A stretch of 35,538 bases of DNA from Parcubacteria group bacterium (GTDB lineage Bacteria > Patescibacteriota > Minisyncoccia > Phycocordibacterales > GCA-002724975): positions 1-35,538 of the forward strand of contig PBQF01000045.1 in assembly GCA_002724975.1 (NCBI GenBank), read 5' to 3'. Below are positions 29,889 through 35,538 of the stretch, piece after piece (positions within the stretch are counted from its first letter, which is position 1; each line of letters starts with the position of its first letter). The position numbers and the translations under genes were made by a program. The notes under the pieces are model-generated. The model saw only the letters and a program-made list of their open reading frames with translations. It did no database searches and was not told the DNA's origin.

Positions 29889-29895
29889 CATCCCC

Positions 29896-31089
29896 ATGAT
29901 TACTTTCATAAAGAACATAACCATCGCTTTGGCCGGGATAATTGTCTCACTGATAATTGTCGTGGCCATGAGTTATATTGAAGAGAAAAATAACAGAAAT
30001 CTTGCCGTAGTGGAAATCGGGGAGGAAGAAACTGGTGATGGAATAGAAATAGAAGAGATTATTGAAGGCATTGAAATAGTTAAGGAATCTGAAAAAGATA
30101 GCCCAACACCAGAAGAACCGAAGGTCTTAATAGAAGCCGAAGAAGATGAAATTATTAAGATGAGTTTGCCTAATTTAGATTCGGAAATCTTAGATTTAAT
30201 CGTAATTCCACCCATTGAAAATAAAATTACCCTTAGTATTAATGAAGTAAACTCCAGAACTAGAAATGCACTAGTAAATATAATTTGTATGAGCCAACAA
30301 GGGGGTCTTTTTCAGCCAATAACAGGGAGTGGAATTATAATAGACAACCGAGGTGTTATTATCACAAATGCCCATATTGCCCAATATTATCTTTTAAAAG
30401 ATTACATCGTACCAAACTTTCTCGATTGCATTATCAGAACAGGAAGCCCTGCGGTAAATACCTATAAAGCAGAACTTCTATATATTTCCTCATCGTGGAT
30501 AGTTGATAATTTTCAAAAGATTGCCGAATCAAGTCCCAAAGGTACTGGCAAAGACGACTTCGCTCTCCTTTTAATAACAGAGACCACCAAACCAAATACA
30601 ACGCTCCCGGCAGAATTTCCATTTATTCCGCCCGACATAAGAGGAGAAGAGCCTAAAGTAGGAGATTTTGTGGTAGCAGCAGGCTATCCTGCCGGATTTT
30701 TAGGGGGAACATCAATACAAAAAGATCTCCATGCTGTTTCAACAGTCACTCAAATCGAGAAGGTCTTCACATTCAAAGAAAATACCTTAGACTTATTTTC
30801 CGTAGGTGGAAGCATTGCGGCTCAAAAGGGTTCTTCCGGCGGAGGAGTAGTAAGTTTAACAGGGAAACTTTTAGGTATAGTAGTTACCGCATCTGAAGAA
30901 GTGCAGACGGATGATCGAGATTTAAGAGCAATTAGTTCATTCCATATAAATGAAAGTATGAAGAATGATACAGGCGGTGTTGATTTAAATAATTATCTTT
31001 TGGGAGACCTGTTTGCCAAGTCTCTCCAATTTAAAAACATTATAGCACCAGGACTGACAGCTCTTTTAGAATCAGCATTTCTAAACTAG
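29896..31089 (+). CDS. Membrane-anchored trypsin-like serine protease
   Basis: The 397-residue protein starts with a membrane anchor (about 5-27). A very acidic linker (about 40-90) follows, then a trypsin/DegP-type protease domain. Triad candidates are His160 (IITNAHIAQ), Asp220 or 221 (GKDDFALL) and Ser314 (QKGSSGGGVVS). No PDZ domain follows, so it is not a full HtrA. It probably faces outside and cleaves envelope proteins or nutrients. The -10 box lies 7 bases before the ATG. Confidence 0.85.
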   Translation: MITFIKNITIALAGIIVSLIIVVAMSYIEEKNNRNLAVVEIGEEETGDGIEIEEIIEGIEIVKESEKDSPTPEEPKVLIEAEEDEIIKMSLPNLDSEILDLIVIPPIENKITLSINEVNSRTRNALVNIICMSQQGGLFQPITGSGIIIDNRGVIITNAHIAQYYLLKDYIVPNFLDCIIRTGSPAVNTYKAELLYISSSWIVDNFQKIAESSPKGTGKDDFALLLITETTKPNTTLPAEFPFIPPDIRGEEPKVGDFVVAAGYPAGFLGGTSIQKDLHAVSTVTQIEKVFTFKENTLDLFSVGGSIAAQKGSSGGGVVSLTGKLLGIVVTASEEVQTDDRDLRAISSFHINESMKNDTGGVDLNNYLLGDLFAKSLQFKNIIAPGLTALLESAFLN

Positions 31090-31090
31090 G

Positions 31091-31118
31091 TTGTAAAATT
31101 AAAATTTTGTAATATAAA
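31091..31118 (+). promoter_or_regulatory. Promoter of the tiny ORF before the MscS gene
   Basis: TTGTAA (31091-31096) and TATAAA (31113-31118) are spaced 16 bases apart. Confidence 0.5.
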
Positions 31119-31138
31119 TACCCGCAGAGGAGGTGCGG

Positions 31139-31270
31139 ATGAAATATTCATCGGGCCCCACAAAGCTGCCGTTGCGAAGGAGGCCGCAGCCATCAAGGCA
31201 CCCACCGAAGAAGAACCCAAGAAAGCTCCGCTTTGCCAACGGGCAAAGCGGAACAAATTTATTTATTTAG
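31139..31270 (+). CDS. Tiny ORF of 43 codons with strong SD, possibly frameshifted
   Basis: The ATG at 31139 follows AGGAGG by 5 bases. This frame reads MKYSSGPTKLPLRRRPQPSR and on, Pro/Arg/Lys rich and unlike a normal folded protein. The other frame (gaa ata ttc atc from 31142) has the RNY-type codon pattern of coding DNA (IFIGPHKAAVAKEAAAIKAP and so on, Ala/Lys/Glu rich) but no start. One base lost or gained near the ATG would join SD, ATG and the good frame. A small ORFan with a recent frameshift, a sequence error or recoding is possible. GC is visibly higher than in its neighbours. Confidence 0.4.
   Translation: MKYSSGPTKLPLRRRPQPSRHPPKKNPRKLRFANGQSGTNLFI
31229..31252. terminator. 10-bp terminator hairpin between convergent tiny ORF and MscS gene
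   Basis: CCGCTTTGCC and GGCAAAGCGG around AACG form a perfect stem. It lies inside the end of the tiny ORF. T runs are weak on both sides. Confidence 0.6.
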
Positions 31271-32287
31271 ATAGATAGTTTGGGTAGGATAAGCCATTCC
31301 AATCCCCTCTTTTTCAAACTCTCCCTTCAACTCAAGGTTAATTTCTTGCTGGGCTTCCATATATCTCACATAGTCATCAGATTCTATAAAATAAATTACA
31401 TCGAAGTCGAGTGACGAAGCATTAAAAGTACTAAAATGTGCTCTATCAAATCTGGCTTTCTCTACACCATTAACAATTCTTTTCACCATCTCCGGAATCT
31501 TTTTCATCTTTTCATTTGGGGTGTCATACAATACGCCCAAAGTTAGACTTACCCTTCTTTCATTTATCTTTTTAAAATTTTGAACTCGAGCCGAAGTCAA
31601 TTCAGTATTTGAAATAACAAGTTCCTCATTACTACTCAAAGAACGGAGTCGTGTAGTTTTAATACCAATTTTTTCAACTGTACCAATATCATTTCCAACT
31701 TTAATTGTATCTCCGACAACAAATGGCTTATCAAAGTAAATTGAAAAAGCACTAAATAAATCCTGTAAGACACCTTGGACGGCCATTGCAATTGCAATAC
31801 CACCAATACCGAGTCCTGCTATAAGAGAGTTAACATTAAATCCAAGATTGGAGAGCACCAAAATTAAACCAACAATCCAAAGAGACCATTTAAAAAGATT
31901 ACCTAGAAACTTAAAAGCATTCTCTTCGTCTTTGTTTTCTGCCTTCGTTTTCTTTTCGATTATGTAATCAATTAACGCCTGCATTGATTTGATAACTTGA
32001 TAAACAACAAGAATTAAAAGAATGATGCCCAGCCAGCTTTGAACACTAGAATTAATATTTAAAAACAAAGTTGCCAGATAAAAAGAGAGATAAGTGTAAA
32101 AAGTTGGCTTAATTGACTGAAATATCCTTATAAAGGTGTCGTCCAAGTCCGTCTCTGTTTCCTTTGAGAGTTTGGCTAAACGGCTTAAAATTCCCTTTTG
32201 AAGAAACCGCAAAACTATCCAAAAAACAACAAACGCCCCTAGAGCTATAAGATACTCCTCTATTGTATTGCCTAAAAATTCAATCAT
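31259..32287 (-). CDS. mscS: MscS-family mechanosensitive channel
   Basis: The 342-residue protein has several N-terminal membrane helices. It shows the MscS pore and beta domain landmarks (LIAGLGIGGIAIAMAVQGVLQDLFSAFSIYFDKPFVVGDTI; then GTVEKIGIKTTRLRSLSSNEELVISNTEL). The C-terminal alpha/beta domain ends YPTQTIYL. Such channels release solutes on osmotic down-shock. It stands alone between the tiny ORF and the tRNA-Pro region. Confidence 0.93.
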   Translation of the reverse strand: MIEFLGNTIEEYLIALGAFVVFWIVLRFLQKGILSRLAKLSKETETDLDDTFIRIFQSIKPTFYTYLSFYLATLFLNINSSVQSWLGIILLILVVYQVIKSMQALIDYIIEKKTKAENKDEENAFKFLGNLFKWSLWIVGLILVLSNLGFNVNSLIAGLGIGGIAIAMAVQGVLQDLFSAFSIYFDKPFVVGDTIKVGNDIGTVEKIGIKTTRLRSLSSNEELVISNTELTSARVQNFKKINERRVSLTLGVLYDTPNEKMKKIPEMVKRIVNGVEKARFDRAHFSTFNASSLDFDVIYFIESDDYVRYMEAQQEINLELKGEFEKEGIGMAYPTQTIYLNK

Positions 32288-32556
32288 TACTTAATACTTT
32301 CACCCGAAATAAATAAAAAAACAAGTCTTCGGTATTATTTTCTTGCAGGTATAAATATAAACAGAAAAGATGGGCAGCCAGATATTGCAGAATGTTGAGG
32401 GAATTCGATCGAAAAAGTCCAAAGAACCAAGTGGGAGAAAACGACAGGCCTTGTGTGGCAAGAGAAGGTTTTAGCCTCCCTCACTTCCCTTCTCTTTTAC
32501 AACAAAAGCGACGAAGCCGAGAGACAACCTCTTCCGAAAACCTGATTTGTTTCAAC
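32288..32556. other. Non-coding stretch between mscS and tRNA-Pro
   Basis: No gene is seen. A 9-bp stem (AAGAGAAGG at 32460-32468 with CCTTCTCTT at 32488-32496) lies downstream of tRNA-Pro on the minus strand, a possible processing or termination element. The plus-strand ORF here is antisense to the tRNA and not credible. Confidence 0.4.
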
Positions 32557-32630
32557 TGGTCGGGGCGCCGAGAATCGAACTCGGACCACTCGGTCCCAAA
32601 CCGAGCACACTACCACTATGCTACGCCCCG
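32557..32630 (-). tRNA. tRNA-Pro (anticodon TGG)
   Basis: A 74-base tRNA on the minus strand: acceptor CGGGGCG/CGCCCCG with discriminator A and encoded CCA, D-arm GCAT/GTGC, anticodon arm CTCGG TTTGGGA CCGAG, and T-arm CCGAG TTCGATT CTCGG. Confidence 0.95.
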
Positions 32631-32887
32631 ATAAAAAACAAAGCCTTAAACCGTGCACATTAATTAATAACATCAAAAATATAGCACAGTTGAGAGCTGT
32701 TATCTATACCGAGCTCTTCTGTAAAGAGCCAAAAGAAGTCGTGGGACAATTAAATAGGTTTGAATAATTCGGTGAATCCTTTTCAATTTCTGCGGATGGA
32801 CATTTTCCTCCAACCTAGACTCGTCACTTCCCTACCCCACCCCATTTTTTAAGATAATTTCGGTCTAAAATAGAAGAGCCTTTGTTG

Positions 32888-33187
32888 TTAGACCATTTTT
32901 CGGCTATTTCTCCCATATATCACTAAATTTTCGCTTTTCTGAAGGCATGTTTCACAAGAAACGGCTATATTAGGCCATATAAAAAACAAAATAAGAAACA
33001 GAAGTATGTCCTTTATAAAGTCCTTTAGAGAGTTTTCATCTAAGTACCATGCTCTTCCAAATTTCTTTCCTTTAATCACTCCGTTCTTAGCTAGACGACT
33101 TAAATAATCATGAGTGTATCCGAACAACTCTGCGCTTCGTTTAGACGAAATATACTTATTCTTAGCGATGAAAATCTCTTGATCCAT
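32888..33187 (-). CDS. Small excisionase-like HTH protein with a C-terminal membrane helix
   Basis: Residues 10-58 (KYISSKRSAELFGYTHDYLSRLAKNGVIKGKKFGRAWYLDENSLKDFI) form an HTH_17/MerR-type DNA-binding domain. A membrane helix follows (about 61-80, LLFLILFFIWPNIAVSC), then a short tail. In other Parcubacteria similar HTH-TM proteins have a longer external part. This one (99 residues) may be a shortened form. It could be a membrane-tethered regulator. The function is not known. Confidence 0.6.
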   Translation of the reverse strand: MDQEIFIAKNKYISSKRSAELFGYTHDYLSRLAKNGVIKGKKFGRAWYLDENSLKDFIKDILLFLILFFIWPNIAVSCETCLQKSENLVIYGRNSRKMV

Positions 33188-33486
33188 GTCGTCTTAATTC
33201 TAATTAGGTAATATGACTTTGTGGGGGCAAAGAAAAAAATCTTTTGTGGATAAGAGGGAAAAATGTCTTTTAAAATACTTCGTAAATGTCCTTAAAAAGA
33301 CAGAGTTAAGCCCCCGAAAAGAGAAAAATGGGGGTTAAAAAGCTTAACTTAGTCATTAAAAAACAAAAATGGACCAAAAAATTCTCAAAAAGAGTTTCAC
33401 AAGATAAGAATAAGACACCAAATTAAGCAAGAAATGTTTCTCAAAGCTAATTTGGGTTAATTTTAAAAATAAATCAGATGAAATTC

Positions 33487-33512
33487 TTAAGATGTTTTGC
33501 AAAACATCTTAA
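33487..33512. repeat. Perfect 26-bp palindrome
   Basis: TTAAGATGTTTTG followed by CAAAACATCTTAA. It has no spacer, so it suits a protein dimer or a cruciform more than an RNA hairpin. Confidence 0.7.
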
Positions 33513-33643
33513 AACTTGAATTCCAGTAATTAAAATTTGAAGATGTCGTCAAAATCAATTTTTTAATTTTTATACAAATTCTGTCAATACTTTTTGAACA
33601 AGAACACAAAAGTTTATAGTTTCACAAGAGTAAAAATAAAAAC

Positions 33644-33660
33644 CCGGCTAGGTTAGCCGG
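33644..33660 (-). terminator. Terminator of the M50 protease gene
   Basis: CCGGCTA/TAGCCGG with loop GGT. On the minus strand it is followed by GTTTTTATTTTTA. Confidence 0.85.
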
Positions 33661-33696
33661 ACAAAATCCTTCGTTTCACAATTCAAAAAGCTTAAT

Positions 33697-34302
33697 TTAT
33701 AAAGGAATACCTGTTACAAGAAAGAAGATAAATGAAATTATAGGAAATAATAGCCTCCATAAAAAGAAGATGAGAATAATGATTAAAATTAGAGAATATC
33801 TCTCCAAAAAAACTCTAAATGATAAATATTTTAAAGGTAGTAAGGAAAATAATATCTTCGAACCGTCAAGAGGTGGAATAGGAATAAGGTTAAAAATTGC
33901 CAAGAGAATATTCACAAAAACAATCAAGCTAACTGGAGTTAAAAGCGCAGTTGAAACCAAACCAGAACGAATAGCCAAACCAAAAATCAAAGCAAGTAAT
34001 AAATTTGATGCTGGACCTGCAAATGCAACCTTCGCTTCCCCCCATCTTTGGTCAGTTAGATTGTAAGGATTGTATGGAACCGGTTTTGCCCAGCCGAAAA
34101 TAAAACCACCAGTAATAAAAGTTAGAAACGGAATTATAACCGAACCAAACAAGTCTAAATGTTTAAGGGGGTTAAGCGTAAGCCGTCCGGCAAGCCGAGC
34201 CGTCGGGTCCCCTAGCCTGTTGGCTGCATATCCATGTGAAGCCTCATGAAGAGCAATCGACAGTATTAAGATGACAATACTAAAAATAAAATTGGTTTGC
34301 AT
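33697..34302 (-). CDS. Site-2-protease-family (M50) membrane zinc metalloprotease
   Basis: The 201-residue protein with several membrane helices has the zinc motif HEASH (His19, Glu20, His23) and the third ligand Asp146 in NLIPIPPLDG. The short form without PDZ domain is close to the YwhC/Rv-type archaeal and CPR proteases. It cleaves transmembrane substrates within the membrane. Its substrate is unknown. AAAAGG before the ATG may serve as the SD. Confidence 0.92.
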   Translation of the reverse strand: MQTNFIFSIVILILSIALHEASHGYAANRLGDPTARLAGRLTLNPLKHLDLFGSVIIPFLTFITGGFIFGWAKPVPYNPYNLTDQRWGEAKVAFAGPASNLLLALIFGLAIRSGLVSTALLTPVSLIVFVNILLAIFNLIPIPPLDGSKILFSLLPLKYLSFRVFLERYSLILIIILIFFLWRLLFPIISFIFFLVTGIPL

Positions 34303-34348
34303 GATAGCCTTTTTATGTTAGCATACATTTTGCTTAACTTAAAAAAAC

Positions 34349-34591
34349 ATGGCTAAGGTATGTAAAATAACAAATAAGAAACCACAAGCTGGGGGAAGAT
34401 ATTCCAACCGTGTTCGTGCTACTCAATTTAATCCAACCGGCAAAGTTAAGAGAAAACCAAACATCCAGAAAAAAAAGATTTATGTGCCAGAGATAGACAA
34501 AACCCTAACACTAAATATTTCAACCAAGGCAATCAAAACTATAAAGAAGAAAGGGGCTTACAAGACACTTAAAGAAGCAAAACTAATATAA
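34349..34591 (+). CDS. rpmB: Large-subunit ribosomal protein bL28
   Basis: The 80-residue protein starts MAKVCKITNKKPQAGGRYSNR, has RATQFNPTGKVKRKPNIQKKKIYVPE and the C-terminal STKAIKTIKKKG. The usual zinc Cys pairs are absent except one Cys near the start. Divergent from the M50 gene across 46 bases. No SD is visible. Confidence 0.95.
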   Translation: MAKVCKITNKKPQAGGRYSNRVRATQFNPTGKVKRKPNIQKKKIYVPEIDKTLTLNISTKAIKTIKKKGAYKTLKEAKLI

Positions 34592-34617
34592 AATCTCTGA
34601 GGAACCCTCGGAGATTT
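34591..34617. terminator. Bidirectional terminator between rpmB and the ComEC-like gene
   Basis: AAATCTC-GAGG pairs with CCTC-GAGATTT around AAC, with A/T runs on both sides. It overlaps the last codon of each convergent gene. Confidence 0.85.
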
Positions 34618-35477
34618 TATTTAACCCTGACTTCTTCCCCATTAGAAAGAAAAACTATAGAGCCGTCTTTTGATGTCTCAAGAATATTTATTTCAAAATC
34701 ACTTAGTCTGTCTAAAACTTCCTTATGTGGATGACCATAGCGATTGTCTTCCTCCGCCGAAACAACAGAATATGTCGGAGAGACAAAACCGAGAAAGACC
34801 TCCGAACTTGAAGTCTTCGAACCATGGTGGCCCGCCTTTAAGACGTCGGACTTGAGACCTTTGCCATCAATTGAGACCAAATATCTCTCGATAGATGCCG
34901 GTGAGTCGCCTGTAAGCATAAAAGACACTTCCTCGTGTTTGATTTGAGTAATAATTGAAGCAGTGTTAGGTTCAAAGCCTGAAACCTCTCCATCGGGGAA
35001 AAGGACTTCAAGCTGAACACTATTGCCTAAATCAAAAATCATTCCCCTTTTAGCAATTATTCTAGTATTCTTTTCTTTCTCCAGAGTATTCTCAAGGGAG
35101 CTATAGACCAATGTGTCTGATTCAACTCCAGATTCAAGATAAATATCATTATCAAATCTATTTAGAACTCCAACCAAACCACCTATATGATCACTGTCCG
35201 GATGAGTGGCTATAATCATATCTATAGAGCGGTCAAAAAAAGACATAAATTTTGAAAGTTCTCGCAAAACTTTATCATTTGGCCCGCCGTCTATAAGGAC
35301 TTGGTTACCATTTTTGGTCTCTATGAAAACAGCGTCGCCTTGCCCGACATCTAAAAAGACTACTTTTAGATCGTCCCTCAGAGAAAAAGAAAAAAGTCTT
35401 TGCCAAATTAAAAGATTGATGACCAGAAATACAGCCAGTGAGATCCATTTAATCTTACTTTGGCTTAAACCAAACAT
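34617..35477 (-). CDS. ComEC-like stand-alone metallo-beta-lactamase protein with membrane anchor
   Basis: The 286-residue protein (from ATG at 35477) starts MFGLSQSKIKWISLAVFLVI with one membrane helix (about 10-30). An MBL domain follows with LDVGQGDA (42-49), THPDSDH (91-97), GDS (190-192) and GHHGS (216-220). It resembles the C-terminal nuclease-like domain of ComEC without its channel part, so it may cut DNA outside or at the membrane during uptake, or act elsewhere. A GTG at 35495 would add 6 residues, but TATACT lies there as a -10 box, 6 bases before the ATG. Confidence 0.85.
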   Translation of the reverse strand: MFGLSQSKIKWISLAVFLVINLLIWQRLFSFSLRDDLKVVFLDVGQGDAVFIETKNGNQVLIDGGPNDKVLRELSKFMSFFDRSIDMIIATHPDSDHIGGLVGVLNRFDNDIYLESGVESDTLVYSSLENTLEKEKNTRIIAKRGMIFDLGNSVQLEVLFPDGEVSGFEPNTASIITQIKHEEVSFMLTGDSPASIERYLVSIDGKGLKSDVLKAGHHGSKTSSSEVFLGFVSPTYSVVSAEEDNRYGHPHKEVLDRLSDFEINILETSKDGSIVFLSNGEEVRVK

Positions 35478-35483
35478 TCTTAA

Positions 35484-35489
35484 AGTATA
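35484..35489 (-). promoter_or_regulatory. -10 box (TATACT) near the ATG of the ComEC-like gene
   Basis: It ends 6 bases before the start codon, so the transcript may be leaderless. No good -35 was found. Confidence 0.5.
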
Positions 35490-35538
35490 CCCCACGAACT
35501 AGCTCTACCTTTACCCTACTCTCCCAACGATTTTTGTG

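Larger units (their letters stand above)
33188..33696. other. AT-rich non-coding stretch with palindromes, repeats and a DnaA-box-like site
   Basis: About 510 bases without a gene. It holds a perfect DnaA-box consensus (TTATCCACA on the minus strand, 33245-33253) and copies of TTTCACAAGA at 33395-33404 and 33620-33629, with TTTCACAA at 33674-33681. A 26-bp perfect palindrome lies at 33487-33512. Weak terminator-like GC stems lie at about 33308-33340. Confidence 0.5.

Noticed and set aside
32392-32634. Plus-strand ORF across tRNA-Pro
   Set aside because: Its C-terminal part is the antisense of the tRNA, a well-known source of false proteins. No SD.
1-35538. Alternative genetic code with TGA read as an amino acid
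   Set aside because: The conserved proteins show no in-frame TGA, and TGA serves as a stop, for example at 10559-10561.
1-35538. CRISPR arrays, insertion sequences, integrases or phage structural genes
   Set aside because: No regularly spaced repeats, transposase or integrase motifs were found on either strand.

Overview
The window looks like a chromosome segment of a Candidate Phyla Radiation bacterium (Patescibacteria, most likely a parcubacterium). This is inferred from several things. It is AT-rich and uses the standard code, with TGA acting only as stop. The ribosomal cluster runs rpsE-rplO with no rpmD (L30) between them. Trigger factor is shortened. Most housekeeping genes have no Shine-Dalgarno (SD) sequence. 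Several ribosomal proteins carry Lys-rich tails. Small membrane or secreted proteins of a kind common in these genomes are present. I ran no database search.

Layout. (1) 1-1600, + strand: the 3' end of a gene that looks like a target of a diversity-generating retroelement, then infC-rpmI-rplT. (2) 1619-4040, - strand: membrane protein, beta-CASP nuclease and SLOG protein, overlapping or tightly spaced. (3) 4409-19103, - strand: a translation supercluster, in transcription order tuf, rpsJ // rplC, rplD, rplW, rplB // rpsS, rplV, rpsC, rplP, rpmC, rpsQ, rplN, rplX, rplE // rpsN, rpsH, rplF, rplR, rpsE, rplO, secY, adk, map, ndk. The // marks are breaks with internal promoters; two of them also hold an inserted antisense gene. 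(4) 19398-22470, - strand: rplJ-rplL with an L10 leader, an HTH/nucleotidyltransferase-like protein, a TM-helix channel-like protein and a small ORFan. (5) 22715-31089, mostly + strand: nusA, two envelope proteins, trigger factor, clpP, rny, HU, tRNA-Gly (- strand) and a membrane-anchored serine protease. (6) 31139-35538: a tiny ORF, MscS channel, tRNA-Pro, a small HTH-TM protein, an AT-rich palindromic gap, M50 protease, rpmB, and a ComEC-like metallo-beta-lactamase protein.

Two patterns stand out. First, at least four short ORFans with no recognisable homologues, plus a fifth with a disturbed frame, sit as self-contained units (own promoter, own terminator hairpin) between housekeeping genes. 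Most have a strong SD, which their neighbours lack, and a higher GC content. Two of them lie antisense inside the otherwise conserved ribosomal cluster. Second, the first genes of three ribosomal sub-operons (rplC, rpsS, rpsN) have a promoter, a short leader, and then a hairpin plus U-run that ends within a few bases of an ATG lacking an SD. infC, rplB, tuf, nusA and rny also have leader hairpins. Several single genes have a -10 box only 6-8 bases before the ATG and may be leaderless.
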